Source: Rikenellaceae bacterium (lineage in GTDB: Bacteria > Bacteroidota > Bacteroidia > Bacteroidales > Rikenellaceae). From it: a stretch of DNA of 64,000 nt. This document shows, in pieces, positions 1 through 8,982 of this stretch. Location of the stretch: contig JAJBUQ010000004.1 in the NCBI GenBank assembly GCA_020860245.1, positions 1 to 64,000 of the forward strand, written 5' to 3'. Position 1 is the first letter of the stretch. Every line of letters begins with the position of its first letter. The position numbers and the translations under genes are program-made. The notes under the pieces are model-generated. The model had not been told where the DNA came from. It was given only the letters and a program-made list of their open reading frames with translations, and made no database searches.

Positions 1-94
1 TTTTTACCTCGACAGTAATGGCTGTCACAATTGTTGTTCGGAAGTGTAAAAAAGTCCTCCTCTGCGACCAATTTTCCAATCCGAATTCTATATA

Positions 95-501
95 TCATAA
101 CCGGCCGGGACAAGGCCAGATATATACGCAATGCACTGTTAACTGGGAACGGCTGTAACCGTCATGGTAGCGAGAGACGTACTCCCTATGGATCATCTCT
201 CGTGTTACTCCTTTCTTATTAAGTCTCTTGGCATGGAATGTAAGAAGGTCGTCGAGTTGGTAGCGCCGTACGTTATCGGGAACCGCGCTCGGAGCCGCCG
301 AGAACAATTCCGATAGTTCCGCGTAGCTCTTAGCGGAGAACTCATCGTAAGTCATAACCAGACCGTGCCAGATACGAACGTACTTCTTGATGGTGTTGCC
401 GGGGGTGCCGATCATCCAATGGATCGTCTTGATTCTGTCCCCTGGCAGTAAAGACAGATGATCTGTCGTAATTTTTGCATCGTGATAGGTTTATGGGACA
501 T
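95..501 (-). pseudogene. IS21-family transposase (IstA) remnant, frameshifted and truncated
   Basis: Read on the minus strand from the ATG at 501, the protein opens MSHKPITMQKLRQIICLYCQ, the usual start of Bacteroidetes IS21 IstA transposases with their N-terminal helix-turn-helix. The frame hits a stop near 411 just after RRSIG, and homology resumes in another frame from about 418 with IGTPGNTIKKYVRIW and later HREYVSRYHDGYSRSQ, so a small indel lies near 416-420. Similarity ends around position 140, well before the DDE catalytic core, and no IstB ATPase gene is present. This is a dead N-terminal fragment of about 120 residues. Its 5' side faces the terminal repeats at 601-700, as in an intact IS21 element. 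Confidence 0.75.
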
Positions 502-600
502 CGTAACTACAGTTTTATGGTTAGTGTAGTTCAGCTAACCAAAAACATACGTCCTAAAACCTTGTCTGTACAACCTCTTTTATGTTCTACTTGCAGGAGG

Positions 601-700
601 TTAATTTGCTCCGGCAAGAGGGGTCCATTTCAATCGGCGAACCGGGGGTAAGTTTAACACGGCGAGAGGGGTCAACTTCAATCAACCTAAATGGGTCAAG
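601..700. repeat. IS21-type terminal repeats (one end of a decayed element)
   Basis: Two imperfect copies of a GAGGGGTC(C/A)A(T/C)TTCAATC unit lie at about 618-635 and 666-683, with a more degenerate copy between them near 641-660. IS21 family ends carry multiple short repeats of this kind, and the block lies just upstream of the istA remnant start. It marks the outer end of the same dead element. The following stretch (700-900) has an open run reading GIVTDIRLFKVSHIHKGHA on the plus strand that I do not recognise. Confidence 0.6.
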
Positions 701-904
701 ATAAACCGGTTTCTCCAGATGGAATTGTTACCGACATCCGACTTTTTAAGGTAAGCCATATCCACAAAGGACATGCCCAGGGCATGGAAGCAAAAAAGAA
801 ACTAAGTAATGCTCTTTTATGTTTTAAACAATAATGTAGTTTATTATTTTCTGATGGTTCCTTTATTAATATGCTGATCCGATGGTCCATCTTGATCTAC
901 AACG

Positions 905-1160
905 AAGCGAGTGTGTTCAGTTCGCTCTCTGTCAGCGCCTGATGCCGGGTCTTGTGAACTCCTGCGACTCCAACCGCTGCCTGTCCCCGTACGGTTGTTC
1001 GGCAATACCCATTAGATAATCATTTAGGGCCGAATCGTTCGTGGATAATATCACTGTTTCACTCACCGCATCCCATTCCTGCTGCCGCAAAGAGTAAGCG
1101 GTGGTCACGCTGCGCGAGCGGCGGCGGTGGATGATACGTATAAACAGTTTTCCTTATTGC
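905..1160 (-). pseudogene. Tyrosine recombinase N-terminal fragment
   Basis: On the minus strand a run reading KLFIRIIHRRRSRSVTTAYS followed by LRQQEWDAVSETVILSTNDS resembles the N-terminal arm-binding region of Bacteroidetes tyrosine integrases, where a basic patch precedes a T(A/P)(Y/F)...EWD motif. There is a stop codon directly upstream with no start, and the frame closes after about 80 residues. A second frame reads LTESELNTLASL near the low-coordinate end. No catalytic R-H-R-Y part is present. Taken with the IS21 debris this marks an old integration site. Confidence 0.5.
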
Positions 1161-1452
1161 GCCCCTAACTTCTGTGAGGGGCAGAAATGAATCTTAATGC
1201 TTTTCATAATCACACGTTTTATAGGTTCGTGCGAATTTATAACTCACAGGACTAGAACCTTTTTATACTACTTGATGAGCCGTTTATGGCATATTAACAT
1301 GTCAATTACCTCCTACTTTACTCAAATAACATACCGGTTTACCAGAAGAATAAGGCTAAACGCCATAATTGTCAGATGGTTACAAAACACCCGCTCTATA
1401 TTGGAACGACCCTTTTATACAAAAAATAGTCTAGAATATTCTTATTGCAGCC
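1161..1452. other. No recognisable gene
   Basis: AT-rich stretch between the recombinase fragment and the zinc-ribbon gene. A plus-strand open run of 103 codons covers most of it but has no family resemblance and runs antisense into the next gene, so I do not call it. Confidence 0.4.
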
Positions 1453-1755
1453 TTAAAGGGATTTTCGATCTATTATTTTATATTCTCCATTGCCTAAAAC
1501 TAAAATAAGATAATTACCCTGACTTCCATCTTCTTCCGGTTCAATTGAAGTTAACCAAAACCAAGAACCTTTACAATTACATTGAAATTCATCCTCTTTT
1601 TCAAGAGTATATTTACCACCACAATCCCAGCACCAAATATGAAATCTCCCACATACATCACATTTGCCCGTCATTTGCACTGAAACCATATTATTTATAA
1701 AAACACCGAAAGATAAATCCCATAACACAAGCCCCTCTTCACAATCAGAATGCAC
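1453..1755 (-). CDS. Small cysteine-rich (zinc-ribbon-like) protein
   Basis: A 100-residue protein starting at a GTG 9 bases after the stop of the Mrr-like gene, so probably translated from the same message. Residues about 31-62 hold CDVCGRFHIWCWDCGG and, further on, CNCKG, a set of paired cysteines typical of a zinc ribbon. No catalytic motif is visible. Its position suggests it partners the nuclease upstream, for example in DNA binding, but that is inference from context. The start is uncertain because no ATG is available near the beginning. Confidence 0.5.
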   Translation of the reverse strand: MHSDCEEGLVLWDLSFGVFINNMVSVQMTGKCDVCGRFHIWCWDCGGKYTLEKEDEFQCNCKGSWFWLTSIEPEEDGSQGNYLILVLGNGEYKIIDRKSL

Positions 1756-1764
1756 ACAACAATC

Positions 1765-2148
1765 TCATGTTCTGAGATCTAGTTCTTCAATATCTTTTTC
1801 CGGGATTATTCTTAATCCGATATGTTCCTGAGCCCTCCTTAATGCTGACTGAGTATAACCATTCGTACTTATAATAATACCCCGACTTGCCTCTACATCT
1901 TTCATTAACCCTTCAAAAGATTCTACCTCTTTAATATCTATAGGCCTCCGTCTGTTTTTAGCATCAATTATTATCCGCCTTGAAGTATCATTATCAAAAC
2001 GGTAATCTACTAAAAAGTCTATTTGTCTTTTCCGGTTGCTTATTTTTCCAGTAATATGTGCATTGGGAATTGTTGTTAAGCTTTTATCATCATACTCCTC
2101 GGTGCAAAGTTTTGCAACGAGACGTTCGTATAACCGCCATGATTTCAT
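1765..2148 (-). CDS. Mrr-like restriction endonuclease domain protein
   Basis: A 127-residue protein that looks like a stand-alone Mrr_cat (PD-(D/E)xK) nuclease domain. An acidic residue in helix 1 (LYERLVAKLC), then RQIDFLVDYRF, then IIIDAKNRRRPIDI gives the D...(D)xK pattern of the Mrr/type IV family, and SRGIIISTNGYTQSA matches the family's late strand-helix segment. Mrr-family enzymes cut modified or foreign DNA. It starts at ATG 2148 and is followed after 9 bases by the zinc-ribbon gene. It lacks the winged-helix N-terminus of full Mrr, so a partner may provide DNA recognition. Confidence 0.65.
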   Translation of the reverse strand: MKSWRLYERLVAKLCTEEYDDKSLTTIPNAHITGKISNRKRQIDFLVDYRFDNDTSRRIIIDAKNRRRPIDIKEVESFEGLMKDVEASRGIIISTNGYTQSALRRAQEHIGLRIIPEKDIEELDLRT

Positions 2149-2813
2149 AATAGAGTTAATAATTTTTGTTTTCTGATAAGTTTTCTAATCTTGCTTCTTT
2201 ATTTCGAAAACTGCATTAAATTCATAGTTCAAAGATTATAATGAAATGTTATTTATTTCCTGATACTTCGTTGATATATCGGGTTTCCGCGGAAGTTTTT
2301 TAATGTACTTTGTAAATCTTTAGCCTCAGGGAATATAAATTTCCTCCTAGACAACAGATGGTTTATCCTTTCTTAAGTACTTCTTCATACAGTAATGTTT
2401 CAAATATATTAAGCATGATATTTATGTCCAAATAATTAACTTTCATAAAAATATTGATATTACAAAAGTTCATACCTAAAAGTTCCTATCTCCTATGATT
2501 AATTACCACTATACAACGAATATGAAAAGTTACCGGTAATCAGATAAATACGAGCAGCCTTTTGTTATTTTTCTCCAGACAAAACTAGCCTTGAAATAAT
2601 GGAAGCTACTCCTTTTTATCCAAAATAAGTGCTGTAGACCAAGTACTAGTGATCCGCCGTTACCAGTACGAGGGGAACTGGAAAGTTGGAATAAACTCAA
2701 AAACATATTATCTCTTGAGTTCATTAATCGAAATAAGGAATGAAACGAAGAGAGCATTAATAAACCTATAAAAACTATGATAGTTATTTTTATATAATAA
2801 AAATCTAAATATT
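2149..2813. other. AT-rich intergenic stretch, no recognisable gene
   Basis: About 660 bases between two divergently oriented defence operons. A 75-codon open run on the minus strand (2530-2757) and a plus-strand run containing QVLVIRRYQYEGNWKVG have no start context or family match that I can defend. I see no structured RNA or repeat. Confidence 0.4.
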
Positions 2814-2832
2814 TCTATCTTTGCGAGATAGA
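2814..2832 (+). promoter_or_regulatory. Promoter -7 box inside a 7-bp inverted repeat
   Basis: TATCTTTG at 2816-2823 matches the Bacteroidetes -7 consensus TAnnTTTG, 59 bases before the methyltransferase start. It lies within the inverted repeat TCTATCT (2814-2820), 5-base spacer, AGATAGA (2826-2832). The -33 TTTG box is not evident. A palindrome covering the promoter is a plausible operator for autoregulation of the methyltransferase operon, but this is inference. Confidence 0.5.
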
Positions 2833-2882
2833 CTACGTGGAACTAGCGAGTAAGTCGATAAAATGAAGAAACGTATTAAGGA

Positions 2883-4211
2883 ATGTCAAATAAATTAAAA
2901 TTCATAGATCTCTTTGCAGGATTAGGAGGGTTCCATTTAGCCCTTCATAAGTTAGGGCATGAGTGCGTTTTCGCCAGTGAAATCGATGAAGATCTTCAAT
3001 ATTTATATGGTGTTAATTTTCCCGACACTCCTGTTGAAGGTGATATCAACGAAGTAAATATAGAAACTATACCGTCCCATAACATTTTATGTGCGGGTTT
3101 TCCCTGTCAACCTTTTTCAAAGGCTGGATCCCAGCAAGGGTTTAATGATGAAGATAGAGGTAATTTTTTCTATAAAATCATGGACATTTTAGAGGCACAT
3201 AAACCCGAATTTATATTATTGGAGAACGTCGCAAATTTGAAAACACACGATAGTGGTAATACATGGAAAGTTATTAAAACAAGATTGGAGACACTATATC
3301 ATGTAGATGATATTATTTTATCTCCTCATCATTTTGGTATTCCACAACATCGTAATAGAATATATATAGTTGGTAGATTAAAAACAAAAGGGACATTAGA
3401 TTATTTCACATTTCCTCAAACCGAGCGGATAGAGAGCAACATTAAAGATATCATTGAGGAAAATGATCCTGATTATATGACAATAAAAGAAGATTCATAT
3501 AATCACATGACGGTGTGGCAGGAATTCCTAGATCTTTTAATTGAAAATGGAGGAGAACTTCCTGGATTCCCTATTTGGGCCATGGAATTTGGAGCGACCT
3601 ATAAGTATGAAGGTCGAGCTCCATTTTATCAGACAAAAAAAGAGTTAGAGGGTAAAAGGGGGAAGTTTGGACTACTAATTCAAGGGAATTCGAAAGATGA
3701 TTATCTACAATGTCTTCCAACATATTCACAAATAAGTTGTAAAAAGAAAGAGAAGAGACAATTCCCTGATTGGAAGAAGTACTATATTAGACAAAACAGA
3801 GAATTCTACCTGCAAAATCAAACTTGGCTTGATGAGTGGCTTCCTAAAATACATAATTTCGAGAATAGCCATCAAAAATTTGAGTGGAACTGTGGACCTG
3901 AAGATAAGCCGGACTTATATACCAAAATTATCCAATTTAGACCATCTGGTATTCGAGTAAAAAAACCAACTTATTCACCTGCATTAGTTCTTACGACAAC
4001 TCAAATACCCATTTTCCCTTGGGTCGAAACTCCTGGGGGACAAAAAGGGCGTTATATGACTAGAAGGGAAGCAGCAAAACTACAATGCATGGAGGATTTA
4101 ACAGAATATCCTGATACAGTATCAAAGGCATTCAAAGCTTTTGGCAATGCTGTAAATGTGGAGGTCGTTAAAAAGATTGCCGAAAAACTTTTATCATATG
4201 GCAACAATTGA
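2883..4211 (+). CDS. DNA (cytosine-5) methyltransferase
   Basis: A 442-residue C5 methyltransferase that transfers a methyl group from S-adenosylmethionine to cytosine. Motif I is FIDLFAGLGGFHLALHKLG near residue 7, motif IV GFPCQPFSKAG with the catalytic cysteine at about 75, motif VI LLENVANL near 113, motif VIII RNRIYIVG, and motifs IX-X RREAAKLQC and FGNAVNVEV at the C-terminus. The stretch 230-370 between them is the likely target-recognition region. It is the first gene of an operon whose next gene overlaps it by 14 bases, so it is the modification component of the restriction-type system that follows. Recognition sequence cannot be read from the protein. Confidence 0.95.
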   Translation: MSNKLKFIDLFAGLGGFHLALHKLGHECVFASEIDEDLQYLYGVNFPDTPVEGDINEVNIETIPSHNILCAGFPCQPFSKAGSQQGFNDEDRGNFFYKIMDILEAHKPEFILLENVANLKTHDSGNTWKVIKTRLETLYHVDDIILSPHHFGIPQHRNRIYIVGRLKTKGTLDYFTFPQTERIESNIKDIIEENDPDYMTIKEDSYNHMTVWQEFLDLLIENGGELPGFPIWAMEFGATYKYEGRAPFYQTKKELEGKRGKFGLLIQGNSKDDYLQCLPTYSQISCKKKEKRQFPDWKKYYIRQNREFYLQNQTWLDEWLPKIHNFENSHQKFEWNCGPEDKPDLYTKIIQFRPSGIRVKKPTYSPALVLTTTQIPIFPWVETPGGQKGRYMTRREAAKLQCMEDLTEYPDTVSKAFKAFGNAVNVEVVKKIAEKLLSYGNN

Positions 4212-5730
4212 AAAGGTATCAATAGCTCTACAGCCCAGTGTATATAGTACTTTTAGAGCCCTAAATAATACTGTAGCACTTACTTTAAGTGAGTATGTGG
4301 ATAATGCGGTACAGTCATATTTAGACAATAAAGAGCAACTTCAGGCAACTTCTCCTGATTATAAATTTTATGTTAAAATACATATTGATCACCAGAATGA
4401 CTCAATTACAATATTAGACAATGCCGCCGGCATTGATGAGAAAAATTATTTAAGAGCTTTTGAGCCAGCCAATATCCCCTTGGATGCTACAGGACTGAAT
4501 GAGTTTGGCATGGGGATGAAAACTGCCTCTGTATGGTTAGCAGATAAATGGAGTGTGCGTACCAAGGCATTGGGCGAGTCAGTAGAGCGTTATACTGAGT
4601 TTGATCTTCATAAAGTTATTAGAGAAAACAAAGAAGAGTTAGTTGTCGAGGAAATAGAACGAGCACCTCAAGAGCATTATACAAAGATTACCTTAAATAG
4701 ACTTTCCAAGAATGCACCATCGTCCAATCAAATGGACAAGATCAAACGACATTTATCAAGTATTTACAGAAAATTCATTAGAGCCGGAGAGATTGATATA
4801 GTAATCAATGGTGAGTTATTAAATAGTCCAAGTTATGAGGTACTCACTGCGCCATATCATAAAACTCCGGATGGGGAGGATATCTTCTGGAGAAAAGAAA
4901 TAAATTTTGAATTAGGCAAATATAAAGCTCAGGGATTTATAGCAATCCTTAAAACCATACAAAATAATGCTAATGGATTGGTCTTACTTAGACGCGGGCG
5001 TGTTATTGTTGGAGGAGGAGAAGATCGGTATTTCCCTCAAGTAATTTTTGGTACATCCGGAAACTTTAGGTATAAAAGATTGTTTGGGGAATTAGAGTTG
5101 GAGGGGTTCGATGTCACGTTTAATAAGAATGGATTTCGAGATGAAGATGACCTTTTAGCATTCATGGAAGCTGTACGTGATGAGTTAAGAGATCCTAGCT
5201 TTAATTTATTTAGTCAGGCAGATAATTATAGGTAAAAGACTAAAGAGCAGAATCTTGAAATTGCTAAGAAAATTGTTCTGTCGCAAAAAAAGGAAACAAA
5301 GCCAAAGCAACTTACCCGACAGATTCAAGAAGTTGAAACCCGTGTCCAAAATGTACAGTACCAAAAACAAAGTCAAGAACTAATAATAAAAGCGGAGACT
5401 TTAGGCTCAGTTAGTGATTCATTTCAATTGGATGAAGATACGTATAAGTTCAGGGTTGACTTGGTTGCTCAAGACGAATCAGATTCTCTCTATTCCGTTA
5501 CTCAAGAGAAGGAAGGAACCGAAATATTTGATGATATATGTGTTGTTTGTAGAATAAATCTATCGCATCCATTTTTTAATCGGTTTGAGCAATTCAAGAG
5601 AGCAGATGATTATCAGCCAGTAGTCGCTATTTTCAAATCCCTCGCTTTAGCTGAATTCCTAGCAACCAAAAAACGAATGGAATATCCATCCGAATTAAGA
5701 ATGCTATTTAATCAGTATATTGTTCAGTAA
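4198..5730 (+). pseudogene. MORC/MutL-like GHKL ATPase, interrupted by an in-frame TAA
   Basis: Starts at ATG 4198 inside the methyltransferase gene. Bergerat-fold motifs are intact: SEYVDNAVQS (residues 31-40), ILDNAAGID (72-80) and GLNEFGMGMKTAS (99-111). This places it in the GHKL ATPase group called prokaryotic MORC or paraMORC, known from gene neighbourhoods to act in restriction-modification systems with helicases and endonucleases. Reading stops at TAA 5233-5235 after SQADNYR. The same frame then continues open for 164 codons (KTKEQNLEIAKKI... to FNQYIVQ, stop at 5728-5730), with a charged coiled-coil-like part and a globular tail, right up to the next gene. Without the TAA the protein would be about 510 residues. 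Either a nonsense mutation or a sequence error; the 345-residue ATPase part could still be made. Confidence 0.8.
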
Positions 5731-5743
5731 ATATTACAAAATT

Positions 5744-7990
5744 ATGGAGATACAGATATTGCCTAAAAATGGGGACAATGTATTCTTTTGTTCTGCCATT
5801 GGAGAGAAAACACAAGAACTGATTTCTCGTTTTTGTAATAAACTGGATAAAGATGAAGTCAATCGCCTTGTGGAAGAAGCTGTACATATTCTTTCTCATT
5901 GCGTTGATCCTCGGAGGCTGGAAGAACAAGATACAACTCACCTTGCTATTGGCTATGTCCAAAGTGGTAAGACAATGTCTTTTACTACTTTGTCTGCTCT
6001 GGCTGCGGATAATGGGTGTCGTATCATTATTTATTTTGCAGGAACTAAAACTAATCTCCTTAATCAAACCACCAAAAGGCTTCGTAAAGACCTATTAAAC
6101 AATGGTAAGAACAATATTCAGTATAAGATATACGAAAATCCAGATGAAAAGAATGTGACAGAACTTAGAGGCCACCTAAGGATGAAGTCTAAGCCTACCA
6201 TCCTTATAACCGTCTTGAAGCACTTTGGTCATATTAGCGCTCTTGCGAGGTTGTTCGAAAGCAAACTCATACAACAAGAACTTGGGAAGCAAGGGGTGCT
6301 TATAATTGATGATGAGGCTGATCAAGCATCATTAAATGGTTTTGCATATGTAAATAGCAAAAATGCTGATTCGCCTGAATGGGATGTGGAGAGTGATAGT
6401 AAAGAGTCAAGTACATATTCAAGTATTCTTATTCTGCGTGCGTCATTACCCAATCACTCTTATGTGCAGTATACAGCAATCCCACAAGCACCGCTACTAA
6501 TAAGCATTGCTGATTTATTGTCACCCAAAACACATACAGTATTAACGCCAGGTAAAGCATATACTGGAGGTAAGACATTTTTCAAAGAGATCCCGGATCT
6601 TATAATTTCTATACCGGATGATGAGGTCTTTCACATGAAATACAATCCACTTACACGACCCCCAAAATCTTTTAAACAAGCAGTTCAGTTACATATATTG
6701 GGAGTAGCATTGAATGTTTATTATTGGAAGAATGTGGATTATTTATCCATGATGATACATGCAGACAGGCAAAAAGATGCGAGCAGATTATTTCATGAGT
6801 GGGCAACAGACTTAAAGGAACGCTGGAGTAATATATTTAATTGCCCGGAAGATGATATTGGAAGAATAAGCCTTGAAACAGAATTTGAACAAGTTTTTAA
6901 AACAGAGACTATAAAATTATATAGCAAGGCAAATGATATTCCTGACTTTTCTGTTATTAGAGATCATATTCCAGATGTTATAAACGACACAAAAATTGCG
7001 TTGATAATAAGTGAGTCCGATGCAACAAAAGAGGTTGATTGGGATACAAGTACATCTCATATACTTGTGGGTGCAGATATGCTTAATCGCGGGTTTACTG
7101 TTGAAAACTTATCTACTACATATATGCCAAGATACACTAGGGGTAAATCGACAGCAGATACTATACAGCAGAGGTGTAGATTTTTTGGCTATAAACTAGA
7201 TTATCTTAAATCTTGCAGAGTTTTTTTGCCGGATCAATCTTCCGTTGAATACTCGAACTATGTGGATCATGAGGAAGAGATGAGAGGATGGTTGAAGAGC
7301 ATTGATAATTTAGAAGATGTTGAACGTAAACTAATATTATCGGAGAAACTAAATCCTACCAGACGGAATATATTACCCGTCAAATTAGTCCAAGCCAAGA
7401 TGAGAGGATGGCACCAAATGAATACATTTAGGTATATAAATCATAATATAGCACTGGTAGAAAACTTTTTTGCCAATGTAGACATGCAATTGTGGGACAT
7501 CCAATATGGTACCGAAGATCGCAATCATAAGTATATTAAATTACCAATAACAGAGGCTATAGAGTTATTGTCGGCTTATAAATTTGGCAACTATCCTGAC
7601 ACGGCACGAAAAAGTGCTACTATTAGGTATTTGCAATATTTATCCTCTAGGGATAATGAACCGCTACAATATGTATATGTAATACAAATGGCTTTTGAAA
7701 GTGAATATCGAAAGCGTTCTTTTAATCCTGAAACAATGAAGGTTAAAGAACTTTTCTCAGGTAGATCTAGCCGAGGAGATGAGGTATATCCGGGTGATAG
7801 GATGATAAAAAAAGAGGACGCAGTGTGTATCCAGTTGCATAAGGTTAAATTAGACTGCCAAGAAATTAATAAGTGGGTTAATAAAGTAGCCTATACAATG
7901 GCCATATATTATCCCGAAAATTTTGCAATCAGTTATGTAGCGACAGAAACCCCTAATCAAATTAATCTCGATTCTGATAGTGATGATTAA
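5744..7990 (+). CDS. Z1-domain helicase-like ATPase of a restriction system
   Basis: About 748 residues from ATG 5744; an upstream TTG at 5720 is in frame but overlaps the previous gene. Walker A reads IGYVQSGKTMSF (lysine near residue 76), Walker B reads LIIDDEADQASL (near 187-195), and a late motif ILVGADMLNRGFTVENL...TIQQRCRFFGYK corresponds to superfamily II helicase motifs V-VI. This combination is the Z1 family seen in operons with paraMORC ATPases, C5 methyltransferases and PD-(D/E)xK nucleases. It is expected to be the motor that moves on or remodels DNA and directs cleavage by its neighbours. It lies 13 bases after the ATPase frame and 5 bases before the nuclease gene. Confidence 0.85.
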   Translation: MEIQILPKNGDNVFFCSAIGEKTQELISRFCNKLDKDEVNRLVEEAVHILSHCVDPRRLEEQDTTHLAIGYVQSGKTMSFTTLSALAADNGCRIIIYFAGTKTNLLNQTTKRLRKDLLNNGKNNIQYKIYENPDEKNVTELRGHLRMKSKPTILITVLKHFGHISALARLFESKLIQQELGKQGVLIIDDEADQASLNGFAYVNSKNADSPEWDVESDSKESSTYSSILILRASLPNHSYVQYTAIPQAPLLISIADLLSPKTHTVLTPGKAYTGGKTFFKEIPDLIISIPDDEVFHMKYNPLTRPPKSFKQAVQLHILGVALNVYYWKNVDYLSMMIHADRQKDASRLFHEWATDLKERWSNIFNCPEDDIGRISLETEFEQVFKTETIKLYSKANDIPDFSVIRDHIPDVINDTKIALIISESDATKEVDWDTSTSHILVGADMLNRGFTVENLSTTYMPRYTRGKSTADTIQQRCRFFGYKLDYLKSCRVFLPDQSSVEYSNYVDHEEEMRGWLKSIDNLEDVERKLILSEKLNPTRRNILPVKLVQAKMRGWHQMNTFRYINHNIALVENFFANVDMQLWDIQYGTEDRNHKYIKLPITEAIELLSAYKFGNYPDTARKSATIRYLQYLSSRDNEPLQYVYVIQMAFESEYRKRSFNPETMKVKELFSGRSSRGDEVYPGDRMIKKEDAVCIQLHKVKLDCQEINKWVNKVAYTMAIYYPENFAISYVATETPNQINLDSDSDD

Positions 7991-7995
7991 TTGTT

Positions 7996-8982
7996 ATGGA
8001 CAATACCGTATATAAGATATTTAAGGAATTGCAAATAAAAGAACAGATACATTCAGATTCTTTTATGGTGGCACCTTTGCCTTTTTCTGATTATCACAAA
8101 ATAGGAATATCAAATGATAAAGAGCCAATGTTCTTTATACAATGTAAGGAACTTGGAGGTCCAGTTGATATAGACCTTGAATTCTTTTCAGTATTATTCA
8201 ATAGATCCTGCAGAATCTATGAGGATGGAATAGTTGAAAACAAGGTTTATTCAATTATCAAACTTAAAACAGAGAATTACGATCTGCAATATTACTTTAT
8301 TGATGTTGTATGTCTCGTCTTAGGACAATTGCCGTTTATCCCGACTCAAAAAGAGTTACATCGAGAAATTGATAAAATTATAGACTTATTTAAGACAATT
8401 ACTACGCCTCCAAAGGAGACACTACAAGGCCTTTGGGCCGAACTTTTTGTCATTGAACGATCTAAGAATCCTGAGGTTTTAGTACAAGCTTGGCACTCAA
8501 CACCTGAAGATAAATTTGACTTTAACAACGGTAAAGATAAAATCGAGGTCAAATCTACTTCTAAGGGGTTAAGAGTACATTCATTTTCTGCGGATCAATT
8601 AAGTCCTAATGTTAATTCACAATTGATAATTATTTCAGTATTTGCTATTCAGGCTGGCATAGGTAAAAGCATCAATAATTTACGAAATGCAATTTTGATG
8701 CGAATAAGCGACATTAATTTACAATTGAAATTAAATGATATATTACTGAGAACTATTGGGTCTGACATTGATAAGATATCTGATGTCTACTTCGACTACC
8801 AATTAGCAGTTGATTCTATGGAGTTTTATAATAGTAAAGATATTCCTGGTATTGAAAAAGAAACTATTCCCGATAAAGTTTCCAATGTACATTTTGACTC
8901 GGATTTAACTTTAGTCGTTCCGTTATCAGAAAGTGAAAATGTAATCGAATATAGTTATCTTTTTAATGCATTACAAAAATGA
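7996..8982 (+). CDS. PD-(D/E)xK endonuclease, DUF4420 family
   Basis: A 328-residue protein whose middle section carries the family signature GLWAELFVI (Glu near 149), then DKFDFNNGKDKIEVKSTSKG, giving Asp 175 and the Glu184-x-Lys186 pair of a restriction-enzyme fold. DUF4420 proteins are annotated as PD-(D/E)xK motif proteins and sit next to Z1 helicases in restriction operons. It is the likely DNA-cutting component here. The gene begins 5 bases after the Z1 stop and overlaps the next gene by 4 bases (ATGA), indicating one transcription unit with coupled translation. Confidence 0.85.
   Translation: MDNTVYKIFKELQIKEQIHSDSFMVAPLPFSDYHKIGISNDKEPMFFIQCKELGGPVDIDLEFFSVLFNRSCRIYEDGIVENKVYSIIKLKTENYDLQYYFIDVVCLVLGQLPFIPTQKELHREIDKIIDLFKTITTPPKETLQGLWAELFVIERSKNPEVLVQAWHSTPEDKFDFNNGKDKIEVKSTSKGLRVHSFSADQLSPNVNSQLIIISVFAIQAGIGKSINNLRNAILMRISDINLQLKLNDILLRTIGSDIDKISDVYFDYQLAVDSMEFYNSKDIPGIEKETIPDKVSNVHFDSDLTLVVPLSESENVIEYSYLFNALQK

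Noticed and set aside
1197-1508. 103-codon plus-strand open frame
   Set aside because: Rich in Phe, Ile and Tyr from AT-rich DNA, no family resemblance, and it overlaps the zinc-ribbon gene on the other strand.
2530-2757. 75-codon minus-strand open frame
   Set aside because: No start context or recognisable motif; composition looks like chance.
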